A DNA stretch of 64,000 bases from the NCBI RefSeq assembly GCF_022965805.1, contig NC_133117.1:14593479-14657478 (forward strand), read 5' to 3'. Under the pieces are notes generated by a model. It worked only from the letters and a program-made list of their open reading frames with translations. It ran no database searches and was not told the DNA's origin. Position 1 is the stretch's first letter. Each line of letters begins with the position of its first letter. This document shows, piece after piece, positions 49,282 through 60,335 of the stretch. The stretch comes from Primulina eburnea (lineage: Eukaryota > Streptophyta > Magnoliopsida > Lamiales > Gesneriaceae). Position numbers and translations under genes: made by a program.

Positions 49282-50523
49282 TGTAGTGACCCGTTCCAGA
49301 ATCACCTACTAATCAGAACTTAAGCATGCAAAATTAACATTTAAAACTGAATCAGGTAAACAGCGGAAAAACAGTAATACAACCCAATCGAATCTGTAAG
49401 TACAAAATACTTAAACAACCAGATCGAACTAAATACCAAGAACAAATACCAACAACTACAGGTCAACCTCTGCCAGCTCCCTGTCCAATCCCTCCTGGAC
49501 CGTCCAACCTGAGACCTGCCCCATCGAATAGGGTGTCCAAAACAGAGATAAACCGAGGACGTGAGCATAAAACGCTCAGCACCGAAAGCATGAGTATACA
49601 AGACTATGACATGCATGTATGCAAAATGTACTGGATACCAGGATCTGGGTATATCGAAATACTGCTCAGGTAAATGACGTCAAGGTATGTAGCACTCTGC
49701 GCCGTCGCACCAGGAGGTGGCTCCCATACCAAAATAAACCTGTGGATATACCGGTGACCTGACCACCGTCGGCCAACGGGGTCCAACCATCCACAACAAA
49801 CGAGGGCTGAGCACCCTCTCAACAGGCTATCTCAAAGATAATCAGGCTCAACATGATTATGCAAATGCCGCATAATAAACCATGCATCATATGACAGATA
49901 ATAATGCAACATATAAACATGCAACACATAGTAAAGCATACTCAATCCTGCTATCTCGGATAGTACTTCCGTACCTCAAATCAGTAGATCCTAGCAATCA
50001 GCCCTAGAATCAAGCCTGCGTCCGTAGTCAGCCAACTGATGCCGCTAGCCCCCAACTAGAGCACAGCTCCGCTACAAAACCAGTAGCTCCCCGCTAGTGC
50101 CCGAACCTCGGGAAAAGACTAGAAACCCATCAGAAACGACTAAAACGCTCTGGAACTCTCGGAATTGGCGAGTGAAAAGTGAAGCCTCGCGCTTCTATTT
50201 ATAGACAACGATCGGAAGATCCGATCCACTTCGGAAGATCCGATCCGGTGCACTTCGGAAGATCCGATCCACTTCGGAAGATCCGAACTCTGCATGTCTT
50301 CCACGTGTCCAGCCACCTGTCTTCGGACGATCCGAACCCTGATCGGACGATCCGAACTCTGACATGACATGACTCGTCTGACTCCGAACAGAACGGTCCA
50401 TCCGAACCCACTTCGGACGATCCGAACCAACTTCGGACGATCCGAACCCGGTTCGGTCCTTCCGATCCCACCGAAATACAATTAATCCAATAATTAACTC
50501 AAATTAGGCATCGGGATACTACA
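49282..50523 (-). repeat. Element D 3' LTR
   Basis: 1242 bp; on the plus strand it begins TGTAGTGACCCG and ends GGGATACTACA. Dyad array at 50204-50460 and TATA box (reverse complement) at 50196-50203. Confidence 0.95.
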
Positions 50524-50535
50524 TTCTCCCCCTCT
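50524..50535 (-). other. Polypurine tract of element D
   Basis: Minus strand AGAGGGGGAGAA, identical to that of element B. Confidence 0.85.
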
Positions 50536-50662
50536 AAAAAGGATTTCGTCCGCGAAATCGAGTCTGAAGAATGACAATTCTGAACAACAATACATTCAAC
50601 TTAAGAATGAATTACAACTGAAAGTACAACTGAAATTACAATCATAACTGAAAATACTACAA

Positions 50663-53600
50663 CTAGAACAACTCTGGATGCTCTGACCGCATGCGACTCT
50701 CTAGTTCCCAAGTAGCTTCTTCAGTACCTCGGCGCTGCCACTGCACTAAGACAAGAGGAATAGTCTTATTCCGCAGCACCTTATCCTTCCGGTCTAAGAT
50801 CGAAACCGGTCTTTCTACAAAAGACAAATCCGGATTCAGCTGAACTTCTGTTGGATGCAAAACATGAGACTCATCCGCTACGTATCGTCTCAACAAGGAC
50901 ACATGAAACACATTGTGAACACTAGACAGATACGGTGGCAAAGCTAATCTGTAGGCCAAGTCTCCCACACATTCTAAGATCTCAAAAGGACCAATGAATC
51001 TCGGAGATAGCTTACCCTTGAGTCCAAATCTCAGAATCCTCCGAAAAGGTGATACCTTGAGAAACACTTTCTCGCCTGCATCAAAATGAAGAGGTCTGCG
51101 CTTGGAGTTCGCATAACTTGCTTGTCGATCCTGAGCAGTCTTAATCCGCTGTTTGATCACAAGAACTTTGTCCATGGCCTGCTGAATCAATTCCGGACCC
51201 TCGACCTGTCGTTCTCCGACTTCTTCCCAGAACAGGGGAGTACGACAACGTCGACCATACAATGCTTCAAACGGAGACATACCAATACTCCTATGAAAAC
51301 TGTTGTTGTATGCAAACTCTATCAGTGGCAGATGATCCTGCCAAGCTGGTCCGAAATCCATCAAACAAGATCTCAACATATCCTCAAGAGTACGAATAGT
51401 CCTCTCTGACTGACCGTCAGTCTCTGGGTGATATGCAGTACTCAGACTCAAGGTAGTGCCCAAAGCTTGCTGAAAGCTGCCCCAAAATCTAGACGTAAAT
51501 CGAGGATCTCTGTCACTAACGATACTCACGGGCACACCATGAAACCGTACAATCTCCTGAATGTACAACCGTGCCATCCGATCGAAAGTGAAATCTCTGT
51601 TATACGGAAGAAAATGGGCAGACTTAGTAAGCCGATCCACTACCACCCAGATAGCATCTCTATTCCCCGCAGACATAGGCAAGTGAGTCACGAAGTCCAT
51701 CGTGATATGCTCCCACTTCCACTCCGGAATAGGAAGATTCTGCAACAAACCTCCAGGTCGTCGATACTCAGCCTTCACCTGCTGACAGACAAGGCACTTG
51801 GAGACATACTGATAAACATTACGTTTCATACCTTTCCACCAAAATCGAGTCCTCAAATCCTTATACATTTTGTTGCTCCCTGGATGAACACTCAACTTGC
51901 TACGATGAGCCTGGGACAAAATCTCCTCCCTCAAAGTGTCATCTTCCGGTACAACAACACGACCAGATAAGCACAAAAGACCCTCGGACTGATAGTGGAA
52001 TCCAGAAGTATTATCTCCATCAGCCAACCGAGCTAATTTCTGAACCTTAGAATCAGACATCTGAGCATCTCTAATCCGAGAATACAAAACTGGCTCGGAC
52101 AAAATAGTAGCTATACGGATACTCTCTGTTCCCTTCCGATGCTTACAATTGAATCCCATCGAACAGAAATCCTGAATAATCCCAGATACAGCACAAGTCT
52201 GAAGAGCAGATAACCTCACCTTGCGACTAAGAGCATCGGCCGTGAGATTCGCAGATCCTGGATGATACTTGATCTCACAATCGTAATCCTTGAGTAGATC
52301 CATCCAACGACGCTGACGCATGTTCAACTCAGCCTGAGTGAACAGATACTTCAAACTCTTATGATCAGTGAAGATCTCAAATCGCTCACCATACAGATAA
52401 TGGCGCCAGATTTTCAAAGCAAAAACGATCGCTGCTAATTCCAGATCATGAACAGGATAGTTTTCCTCATGAGGCTTTAACTGTCTCGACGCATAAGCAA
52501 TCACATGCTCATTCTGCATTAGAACACACCCTAGTCCCTGTAAAGAGGCATCGGTGTAAACACTGAAACCACCAGATCCAGACGGTAAAGCCAAAACAGG
52601 CGCAGATGTCAAACGTCTGCGAAGTTCCAAGAAACTCTCTTCGCACTCTGATGTCCATTCAAATGAAACATCTTTCCGAGTGAGCTGAGTGAGTGGCTTA
52701 GCAATCTGAGAGAAGTTGACAATGAAACGGCGATAATACCCAGCCAATCCCAGGAAACTGCGGATCTCGGCTACTGTCGTCGGACGCGACCAGTTCAATA
52801 CCGCTTCCACCTTGCTTGGGTCAACTGAAACTCCCTTGCTAGAAATGACATGACCAAGGAATACAACCCTGTCAATCCAAAACTCACATTTACTCATCTT
52901 CGCATAAAGCTGATTCTCGCGAAGTGTCTGTAAAATAATCCTTAAGTGTTGTGCGTGTTCTTGCTGATCATGCGAATAGATTAAGATATCATCTATAAAC
53001 ACCACAACAAACTTATCCAAGAAATCCCGAAATACCCGATTCATCAGATCCATAAAAACTGCTGGTGCATTCGTCACCCCAAAAGGCATAACCAGAAACT
53101 CATAATGCCCATACCGGGTCCTGAATGCAGTCTTCGATATGTCTCCCTGATGAACTCGAAGCTGATGATAACCAGACCTTAAATCAATCTTGGAATATAC
53201 AGAGGTACCTTGCAGTTGATCAAATAAATCATCAATCCGTGGCAACGGATACTTATTCTTTATCGTAGCACGATTCAACTGCCGATAATCTATGCAGAGC
53301 CGCATAGAACCATCCTTCTTTTTGACAAAAAGAACTGGTGCTCCCCACGGGGACACACTGGGTCGAATATACCCCTTGTCAAGAAGATCCTGCAACTGCT
53401 GTTTCAATTCTTGCATCTCCGATGGAGCTAAACGATAAGGAGCTCTAGAGATTGGTGCCGTGCCTGGCACTAAATCAATGCCGAAATCCACTTCCCGAAC
53501 GGGAGGAAAACCAGGAATCTCCTCGGGAAAAACATCCGGAAAATCGCAAACCACTGGAATGTCACTGATACCGACACTATCTGCGGACGAATCAATAGCA

Positions 53601-55090
53601 TAGATAAGGTAGCCTTCCCCGCCCGACTCTAAAGCACGACAGGCTTTCAGAGCAGAAACCACAGGCATCGGGGGTCGCGCTCCCTCTCCATAGAAAAACC
53701 AACTGTCGCCCTCAACTGGACGAAACTGCACTAACTTCTGATAACAGTCCACAGTAGCTCTAAACACAGTCAGCACATCTATTCCCAGAATGCAATCAAA
53801 ATCCTCCATCGCAAGAATCATCAAATTAGCAGTTAAAACATTACCCTCAAACTCTAGAGGACAACCCAAAACTAGACGTTTAGCTAGCACCGAATGACCC
53901 ATCGGCGTGGAAACAGATACCACAACGTCCAAAGAAGTGAAAGGTAACTTATGACGCTTAGCAAATCTCGCAGATATGAATGAATGCGATGCACCAGTAT
54001 CAATGAGAACGTAAGCAGGTAATCCACATAATAAAAACACACCTGCGATAACTCTCTCGTTCTCCTCAGCCGCCTGATCCTGGTTAAGAGCAAAGACCTG
54101 CCCTTGAGTACGCGGTCGGAGGTTAGAACCCTGAGTAGACTGTCCCTGCTGTGGCCTCTGATGAACTGAAGCCTGAGAACCAGATCCTTATCCTCCGCCC
54201 GTCTGTGGACAATCTCTCTTCATGTGGCCCATCTCACCACACTTGTAACAAGCACCCGCAACCTTGCGACAACGTTCCGTCGGATGATCCTTCCCGCAGT
54301 GCTGACACGGGCCCCTCTTCTTCCCAAAATGGTGAACTCCTCCAGATCCAGAGGAAGAAGAAGTAGATCCAACCTTCTTAAATGCTTGGGCGCGGGGACC
54401 CAAAGAACTAGTAGGACGAGCAGACTGCATGGCTCGACCTCTCAACAAACTGCCCTCAGCCTGGCAACAACGATTTACAAGGCCCTCATACGATGTCGGA
54501 TCATCGCAGACAACAACCCGATCATAAATCTCCTGATTGAGGCCCTGAAGAAAATGGTTATACTTGGCACTAGCATTGTCACTGACATGCGGAACATACG
54601 GAAGCAACTCAAAGAACTTCTGCTGATACTCATCAACAGAAAAACTTCCCTGCTTCAGATTGATCAACTCAATCGCCTTGGTCTGTAGAAGAGCTGGCGG
54701 AAAGTAAAGCAACATGAAAGCGGCTCGGAAATCGGCCCAAAGAACTCGACCCTGTCGCTGAACTATCGGTGCAGAGGTAGACCTCCACCACTTGCGCGCA
54801 CCACCCTCCAGCAAGAAATCAAGGGTATCAATCTGCTGCTCCGCCGAGCACTGAAAAGTCTTGAAGCAGCTCTCCATCCTCTCAAGCCAGTTCTCCGCAA
54901 CATCCGGAGTCTCACCGCCCGAAAGAGGTTTCGGCCCCATCTGCAAGAACCGATGCATACTAAAACTCCGAGGCTCATCACGACGGTGTTGACGACGTTC
55001 TCGATGCTCTCGACGACGCTCCCGATCGTCGCGGTCTCCCCAGCGTCCAACGCTGCCATGACTACTAGCATCGTCGTCAAAACCAGACAT
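50663..55090 (-). pseudogene. Element D gag-pol polyprotein with one in-frame stop (codon 301)
   Basis: The frame runs from ATG 55090 ([10 protein letters not shown]) to the stop at 50663, 1476 codons counting the final stop, the same length as B. A TAA at 54190-54188 replaces a serine codon of B just after the second zinc knuckle (DCPQTGGG). Both sides stay in the same frame. Gag with two knuckles lies before it; protease IDTGAS, RT FIDD, RNase H, integrase D-D35-E and the chromodomain-like end lie after it with key residues present. An ATG at 54040 opens the remaining 1125 residues but lies within the protease lead-in, so it is unlikely to be a natural start. A single base change appears to be the only lesion. 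Confidence 0.96.
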
Positions 55091-55160
55091 CTCTTAGCTA
55101 CAAAAGTTACCAGAGATTAAACCCAAAAGAACAGTTCTAAATCCCAAAATCTTAATGCAT

Positions 55161-55172
55161 GCTCTGATACCA
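55161..55172 (-). other. Primer binding site of element D
   Basis: Minus strand TGGTATCAGAGC, 4 bases from the 5' LTR; initiator tRNA-Met type. Confidence 0.9.
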
Positions 55173-55176
55173 TAAA

Positions 55177-56418
55177 TGTAGTGACCCGTTCCAGAATCAC
55201 CTACTAATCAGAACTTAAGCATGCAAAATTAACATTTAAAACTGAATCAGGTAAACAGCGGAAAAACAGTAATACAACCCAATCGAATCTGTAAGTACAA
55301 AATACTTAAACAACCAGATCGAACTAAATACCAAGAACAAATACCAACAACTACAGGTCAACCTCTGCCAGCTCCCTGTCCAATCCCTCCTGGACCGTCC
55401 AACCTGAGACCTGCCCCATCGAATAGGGTGTCCAAAACAGAGATAAACCGAGGACGTGAGCATAAAACGCTCAGCACCGAAAGCATGAGTATACAAGACT
55501 ATGACATGCATGTATGCAAAATGTACTGGATATCAGGATCTGGGTATATCGAAATACTGCTCAGGTAAATGACGTCAAGGTATGTAGCACTCTGCGCCGT
55601 CGCACCAGGAGGTGGCTCCCATACCAAAATAAACCTGTGGATATACCGGTGACCTGACCACCGTCGGCCAACGGGGTCCAACCATCCACAACAAACGAGG
55701 GCTGAGCACCCTCTCAACAGGCTATCTCAAAGATAATCAGGCTCAACATGATTATGCAAATGCCGCATAATAAACCATGCATCATATGACAGATAATAAT
55801 ACAACATATAAACATGCAACACATAGTAAAGCATACTCAATCCTGCTATCTCGGATAGTACTTCCGTACCTCAAATCAGTAGATCCTAGCAATCAGCCCT
55901 AGAATCAAGCCTGCGTCCGTAGTCAGCCCACTGATGCCGCTAGCCCCCAACTAGAGCACAGCTCCGCTACAAAACCAGTAGCTCCCCGCTAGTGCCCGAA
56001 CCTCGGGAAAAGACTAGAAACCCATCAGAAACGACTAAAACGCTCTGGAACTCTCGGAATTGGCGAGTGAAAAGTGAAGCCTCGCGCTTCTATTTATAGA
56101 CAACGATCGGAAGATCCGATCCACTTCGGAAGATCCGATCCGGTGCACTTCGGAAGATCCGATCCACTTCGGAAGATCCGAACTCTGCATGTCTTCCACG
56201 TGTCCAGCCACCTGTCTTCGGACGATCCGAACCCTGATCGGACGATCCGAACTCTGACATGACATGACTCGTCTGACTCCGAACAGAACGGTCCATCCGA
56301 ACCCACTTCGGACGATCCGAACCAACTTCGGACGATCCGAACCCGGTTCGGTCCTTCCGATCCCACCGAAATACAATTAATCCAATAATTAACTCAAATT
56401 AGGCATCGGGATACTACA
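55177..56418 (-). repeat. Element D 5' LTR
   Basis: 1242 bp, colinear with the 3' LTR at a 5895-bp offset. Confidence 0.95.
56091..56380 (-). promoter_or_regulatory. U3 promoter of element D: dyad array and TATA box
   Basis: TATAAATA on the minus strand at 56098-56091, with about ten TTCGG-N5-CCGAA-type dyads upstream to about 56360. Those nearest the TATA box have spacer AAGAT (plus strand CGGAAGATCCG), unlike the ATCGT spacer in B, so the spacer changed in several units together. Confidence 0.72.
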
Positions 56419-56423
56419 TCTTA

Positions 56424-56666
56424 TGTGATGAGCTACTGAAAAGAAGATGCACCTTCGTGATATGAGTAGTACAAATCAAATCTTTTAAGCCCTCTTCAAC
56501 TGTACAGTCCATTACATTGAACAGTATCGGAATCCCTCTCCTTCCGGTGTAAGAACGGTTCATTCATGTTCCCTCCACCTAGAAGCCTGCCAAGAGCCGC
56601 TCATTGTCCATGCCACCTCATGGCACCGGCGATCACCCCCCGCCTTCTTCGGCCCCGGGCCTCACA
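56424..56666 (-). repeat. Cassandra 5' LTR (right copy), part 2
   Basis: 243 bp continuing the LTR broken at 49281; it starts TGTGATGAGCTAC and ends GGGCCTCACA, followed by tagct. Confidence 0.92.
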
Positions 56667-56671
56667 TAGCT

Positions 56672-56805
56672 GCCTCTAGAACACTCTCAAATGTTCTAGT
56701 CGATTATACACTTAGCCAACACAAACATGCCTAAGTTATGTAGAACATAACTAAGTCACTTTACTTCATGGCACTCCGCGTTTGCGCCATGTACTTCAGC
56801 CAACT
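56672..56805 (-). other. Element G sequence downstream of its polyprotein (3' LTR side)
   Basis: Non-coding sequence following the G stop codon on the minus strand. It continues across Cassandra at 48651. No LTR start could be fixed. Confidence 0.4.
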
Positions 56806-57089
56806 TTAAGGGTCTAACAAACCACCCCCACTAGAAGAACTCGGCGTCCTCGTCGAAGCCATTAGTAAGTCCTTTCCTTTCTCATACTTGGAAATTTCAT
56901 TTTCAAACTGCTGCTGATTCACATTCCGGATCCAAGTAGCATCTGCCTCGGAATCGCCCCACCCATTGGACTGAGTAATCAACTCTCCGATTCTTCTTAC
57001 TTTGACCCAAAACTCTGTCATCTGAAATTCGTTCAAATTTTCGATCAAACTCATGCCTTACCACCAGCGGTGCACGACTCATCTGCACT
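56806..57089 (-). pseudogene. Element G: chromodomain end of an older chromovirus polyprotein
   Basis: On the minus strand one frame reads MSRAPLVVRHEFDRKFERI then VDYSVQWVG, and another continues with ADATW and FENEISKYEKGKDLL to a TAA at 56808-56806. Together they follow the chromovirus chromodomain (conserved YxVQW and EAxW positions), with a frameshift near 56960. The reading continues from the integrase fragment at 59374-60049 once element E is removed. The clade differs from A, B and D and could be Galadriel- or Reina-like, which I cannot settle. Confidence 0.8.
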
Positions 57090-58062
57090 TGTAGTGACCC
57101 GTTCCAGAATCACCTACTAGGCAAGAACTAAGCATGCAATTAACCTAATTAACAATAATCAGAGATAACAGCGGAAAAGTCAACAACAATACCGATTATA
57201 CAACCCAATTGAAGTCTAGAATAACTCAACTAAAATATCCAATACAACCATATCGAAGTAAAACAATACCGATAAACTAAACCAACCAGCTACTCAACGT
57301 CCTCCTCCTGCTCCTCCTGAGCTGTCCAACCTGAGGCCTCTATCACAGCAAGCCTAGCCTTACTCAACACCGCTAATCAGGTCTAGCACAAGCCTACGCA
57401 TCAAAAGCATACTCAATCAATACTACCATGCTCGACTAGCAAAATCAGTACTCCCTAGTACTACCAAAGGTTTAGGGTTTACCTTCGTCCGTCGACAGCC
57501 CTTTGATGTTGATTGCCTTGAAACTCAGGCGCCGCTACGCTACTACTCCTGGCAGCTCTTGGCTATCGCTCGACCAACAACTAACCCTAGAAACCTTCCA
57601 AATCCTCTCAACTAGAGCACAGCTCTGCTACAAGACCAGCAGCTCCCCGCTAGTGCCCAAATCTCGTAACAAGACTAGAACCTGTCAGAAACGACTGAAA
57701 TGCTATGGAATTCTCTGAATTGGCGAGTCAAAATGAGGAAATCCGACCACTATTTATAGGCCATGTTCGGATCGTCCGAACCCTCTTCGGAACGTCCGAA
57801 CTCTTACGTGTCCATCGGCTCTTGACAGCTCATGATCGGATCCTCCGATCATACACTTCGGACCGTCCGAACATGTACGTGTCGATCAACTCTTGACACC
57901 TAATGATCGGATCCACCGAACTCACTTCGGACCTTACGAACTCTTCGGTGCTTCCGAACCATCTTCGGTCCGTCCGATCATGACTCGGTCAAAATTACAC
58001 ATTAAACCTTCTTAATCACCAATACTCCGTTAATTACCCAATTTGGAATTCGGGCTACTACA
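57090..58062 (-). repeat. Element E 3' LTR
   Basis: 973 bp, plus-strand TGTAGTGACCC...GGGCTACTACA. Dyads at about 57765-57985, TATA box (reverse complement) at 57751-57758. Confidence 0.93.
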
Positions 58063-58395
58063 TTCTCCCCCCCTTAAAACGATTTCTTCCTCGAAATCAA
58101 GTTTAGAGGATGAACAAAACGAAAAATAACAACATCGTTACCCTCAAAATCTAAAGGACAACCCATCACTAGACGCTTGGCTAAAACCGAATGACCCATC
58201 GGAGTAGAAACAGAAAGAATGACGTCTATGATCGTCCTGGTCACCCCATCGACCTACACTCCCCTGACTACTCCCGTCACCAAAGTGGTCAGCCATTGCT
58301 ACAACATAGAATGGAGAAACTAGTAAATTGGTCAACGGAATTCCCAAAACAGAAATCTATATCCCAAAATCGTATGCATGCTCTGATACCATAAA
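58063..58395 (-). pseudogene. Element E interior: gag start fused to a protease-region fragment
   Basis: On the minus strand: primer site (58391-58380), leader, then MADHFGDGSSQGSVGRWGDQ in frame. After GATCAT it jumps to sequence matching 10062-10150 of element A (protease to RT linker), out of frame, and soon stops (58146-58144). A second jump leads to the 3' non-coding part and purine tract (58075-58063). The first junction word AGACGTCAT is a hybrid of AGGCGTCAT in gag and AGACGTTAT in the protease region of A. No functional protein is expected. Confidence 0.9.
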
Positions 58396-59368
58396 TGTAG
58401 TGACCCGTTCCAGAATCACCTACTAGGCAAGAACTAAGCATGCAATTAACCTAATTAACAATAATCAGAGATAACAGCGGAAAAGTCAACAACAATACCG
58501 ATTATACAACCCAATTGAAGTCTAGAATAACTCAACTAAAATATCCAATACAACCATATCGAAGTAAAACAATACCGATAAACTAAACCAACCAGCTACT
58601 CAACGTCCTCCTCCTGCTCCTCCTGAGCTGTCCAACCTGAGGCCTCTATCACAGCAAGCCTAGCCTTACTCAACACCGCTAATCAGGTCTAGCACAAGCC
58701 TACGCATCAAAAGCATACTCAATCAATACTACCATGCTCGACTAGCAAAACCAGTACTCCCTAGTACTACCAAAGGTTTAGGGTTTACCTTCGTCCGTCG
58801 ACAGCCCTTTGATGTTGATTGCCTTGAAACTCAGGCGCCGCTACGCTACTACTCCTGGCAGCTCTTGGCTATCGCTCGACCAACAACTAACCCTAGAAAC
58901 CTTCCAAATCCTCTCAACTAGAGCACAGCTCTGCTACAAGACCAGCAGCTCCCCGCTAGTGCCCAAATCTCGGAACAAGACTAGAACCTGTCAGAAACGA
59001 CTGAAATGCTATGGAATTCTCTGAATTGGCGAGTCAAAATGAGGAAATCCGACCACTATTTATAGGCCATGTTCGGATCGTCCGAACCCTCTTCGGAACG
59101 TCCGAACTCTTACGTGTCCATCGGCTCTTGACAGCTCATGATCGGATCCTCCGATCATACACTTCGGACCGTCCGAACATGTACGTGTCGATCAACTCTT
59201 GACACCTAATGATCGGATCCACCGAACTCACTTCGGACCTTACGAACTCTTCGGTGCTTCCGAACCATCTTCGGTCCGTCCGATCATGACTCGGTCAAAA
59301 TTACACATTAAACCTTCTTAATCACCAATACTCCGTTAATTACCCAATTTGGAATTCGGGCTACTACA
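58396..59368 (-). repeat. Element E 5' LTR
   Basis: 973 bp, colinear with the other LTR at a 1306-bp offset; TATA box (reverse complement) at 59057-59064, dyads at about 59071-59291. In element orientation GCTGTGATAG joins directly to AGGCCTCAGG, marking the LTR-internal deletion. Confidence 0.93.
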
Positions 59369-59373
59369 GCACT

Positions 59374-60049
59374 CGTATCTGATCTTCCTGAAACTTCTTC
59401 AGAAACTTATATGAAAAGTTGGATGAATCTTTAACCTATCGGGCAATTTCAACATGTAGGCAACCTTCCCCACTTTGGTCATAATTTCAAAGGGGCCATC
59501 ATATCAAGGAACCAGCCCGTGATGCACTGCCTTAGCACTGATTTTCATCCAAATTTTATGAGTTAGTTTCAACAGAACTTGCTCACCACTTGGAACTTAA
59601 CATCCCTTCTTCCCTTATCTGCATACTTCTTCATTCTGTGTTGTGCTTTAGCCAAGCTTTCATTTGCTTCATACAACAACTCTTGTTTTGTTCTGCAAAT
59701 TGATACGCAGCAGGACAATCACCCCAACTTTTCTGCAAAGCAACTTAATGAGGTACTTTTGGTTGAAAACTTTATAGCAACTCAAAGGGACTCAAACCAG
59801 TAGCCGATGACTTGTGCAAATTATATGAGAATTGCGCAATGTCACCCAATTACGCAGACTCGCTGTCACATAATGCCTCATATATTACTCCAACAAATGA
59901 TTTATTTTCTCAATCTGTCCATCGGTTTATTGATGATTAGCAATAGAGAAATTCAACTTCGAACCTATCATATTGAACAAAGCAGTCCTAAACCTTCTCC
60001 TGAACCTTGTGTCCCTACCACTCACGATACCTTGCGGAACACCAAAGTA
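59374..60049 (-). pseudogene. Element G: integrase C-terminal fragment, degraded
   Basis: On the minus strand, pieces read [54 protein letters not shown] and IHPTFHIS. This is the end of a Ty3/Gypsy integrase up to the GPF/Y module. Stop codons and shifts interrupt it, including one just before YDGPFEI. It joins the chromodomain at 57089 across element E. The upstream part of the polyprotein is absent from the window. Confidence 0.82.
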
Positions 60050-60335
60050 CTTGTAACGTCTACCGTTTTAAAAGTGCGAAAATATGCTTTTTTTATATAT
60101 AAAAGCTCGCAATTACAAAATATTAGTTAAAATAATCGTATTTATTTTCCAATAAAAGTACCACAGTTTAATAATAACTAACATCATTCAAAATCAACGT
60201 AAACGTGTAAAAATCGAAATATCACCAACGTATAAAATTCCTGAAAATTCTCCGGTCTTTGTTCCTCGTTCGAGCGTGAAATGCACCTAGAAACTCTAAT
60301 GCATGAACATATAAAATTCATGAAATAAATTCTAC
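60050..60335 (-). repeat. LARD-like LTR fragment
   Basis: It starts TGTAACG. The stretch TGAAAATTCTCCGGTCTTTG to GAAATGCACCTAGAAACTC resembles 28364-28420 of LARD-C. It ends where the next LTR start (TGTAGAGCCC) appears. Confidence 0.55.

Larger units (their letters stand above)
49282..56418 (-). mobile_element. Element D: full-length Tekay/Del-type chromovirus in a Cassandra LTR
   Basis: LTRs of 1242 bp (55177-56418 as 5' LTR, 49282-50523 as 3' LTR) are flanked by the perfect 5-bp duplication tctta (49277-49281 and 56419-56423). About three LTR differences by eye. Its proteins and LTRs are near-identical to element B, so it is the same subfamily. One nonsense codon in gag breaks the polyprotein. 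Confidence 0.97.
48657..56666 (-). mobile_element. Cassandra-type TRIM with 5S rRNA-derived LTRs, one LTR split by element D
   Basis: Without the inserted element it is 868 bp: two 399-bp LTRs and a 70-bp interior. The 5-bp duplication tagct flanks it (48652-48656 and 56667-56671). In element orientation LTRs start TGTGAGGCCCGGGG. The 5S-like part carries the conserved internal promoter words AAGTTAAGCGTGC and GGATGGGTGACCTCC. It encodes nothing. Cassandra elements are known non-autonomous plant TRIMs that keep a 5S promoter in the LTR. Confidence 0.95.
57090..59368 (-). mobile_element. Element E: mini LTR retrotransposon, deletion derivative of the A-like lineage
   Basis: Two 973-bp LTRs (57090-58062 and 58396-59368) surround only 333 bp, with a perfect gcact duplication on both sides (57085-57089 and 59369-59373). 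By eye the LTRs differ at two places (near 57440/58746 and 57667/58973). The interior keeps the primer site, the gag start, a protease-proximal scrap and the purine tract. Its LTR lacks a block of about 560 bp present in F. Both deletions predate insertion because both LTRs share them and the target duplication is clean. Movement must have used proteins from a relative. Confidence 0.95.
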
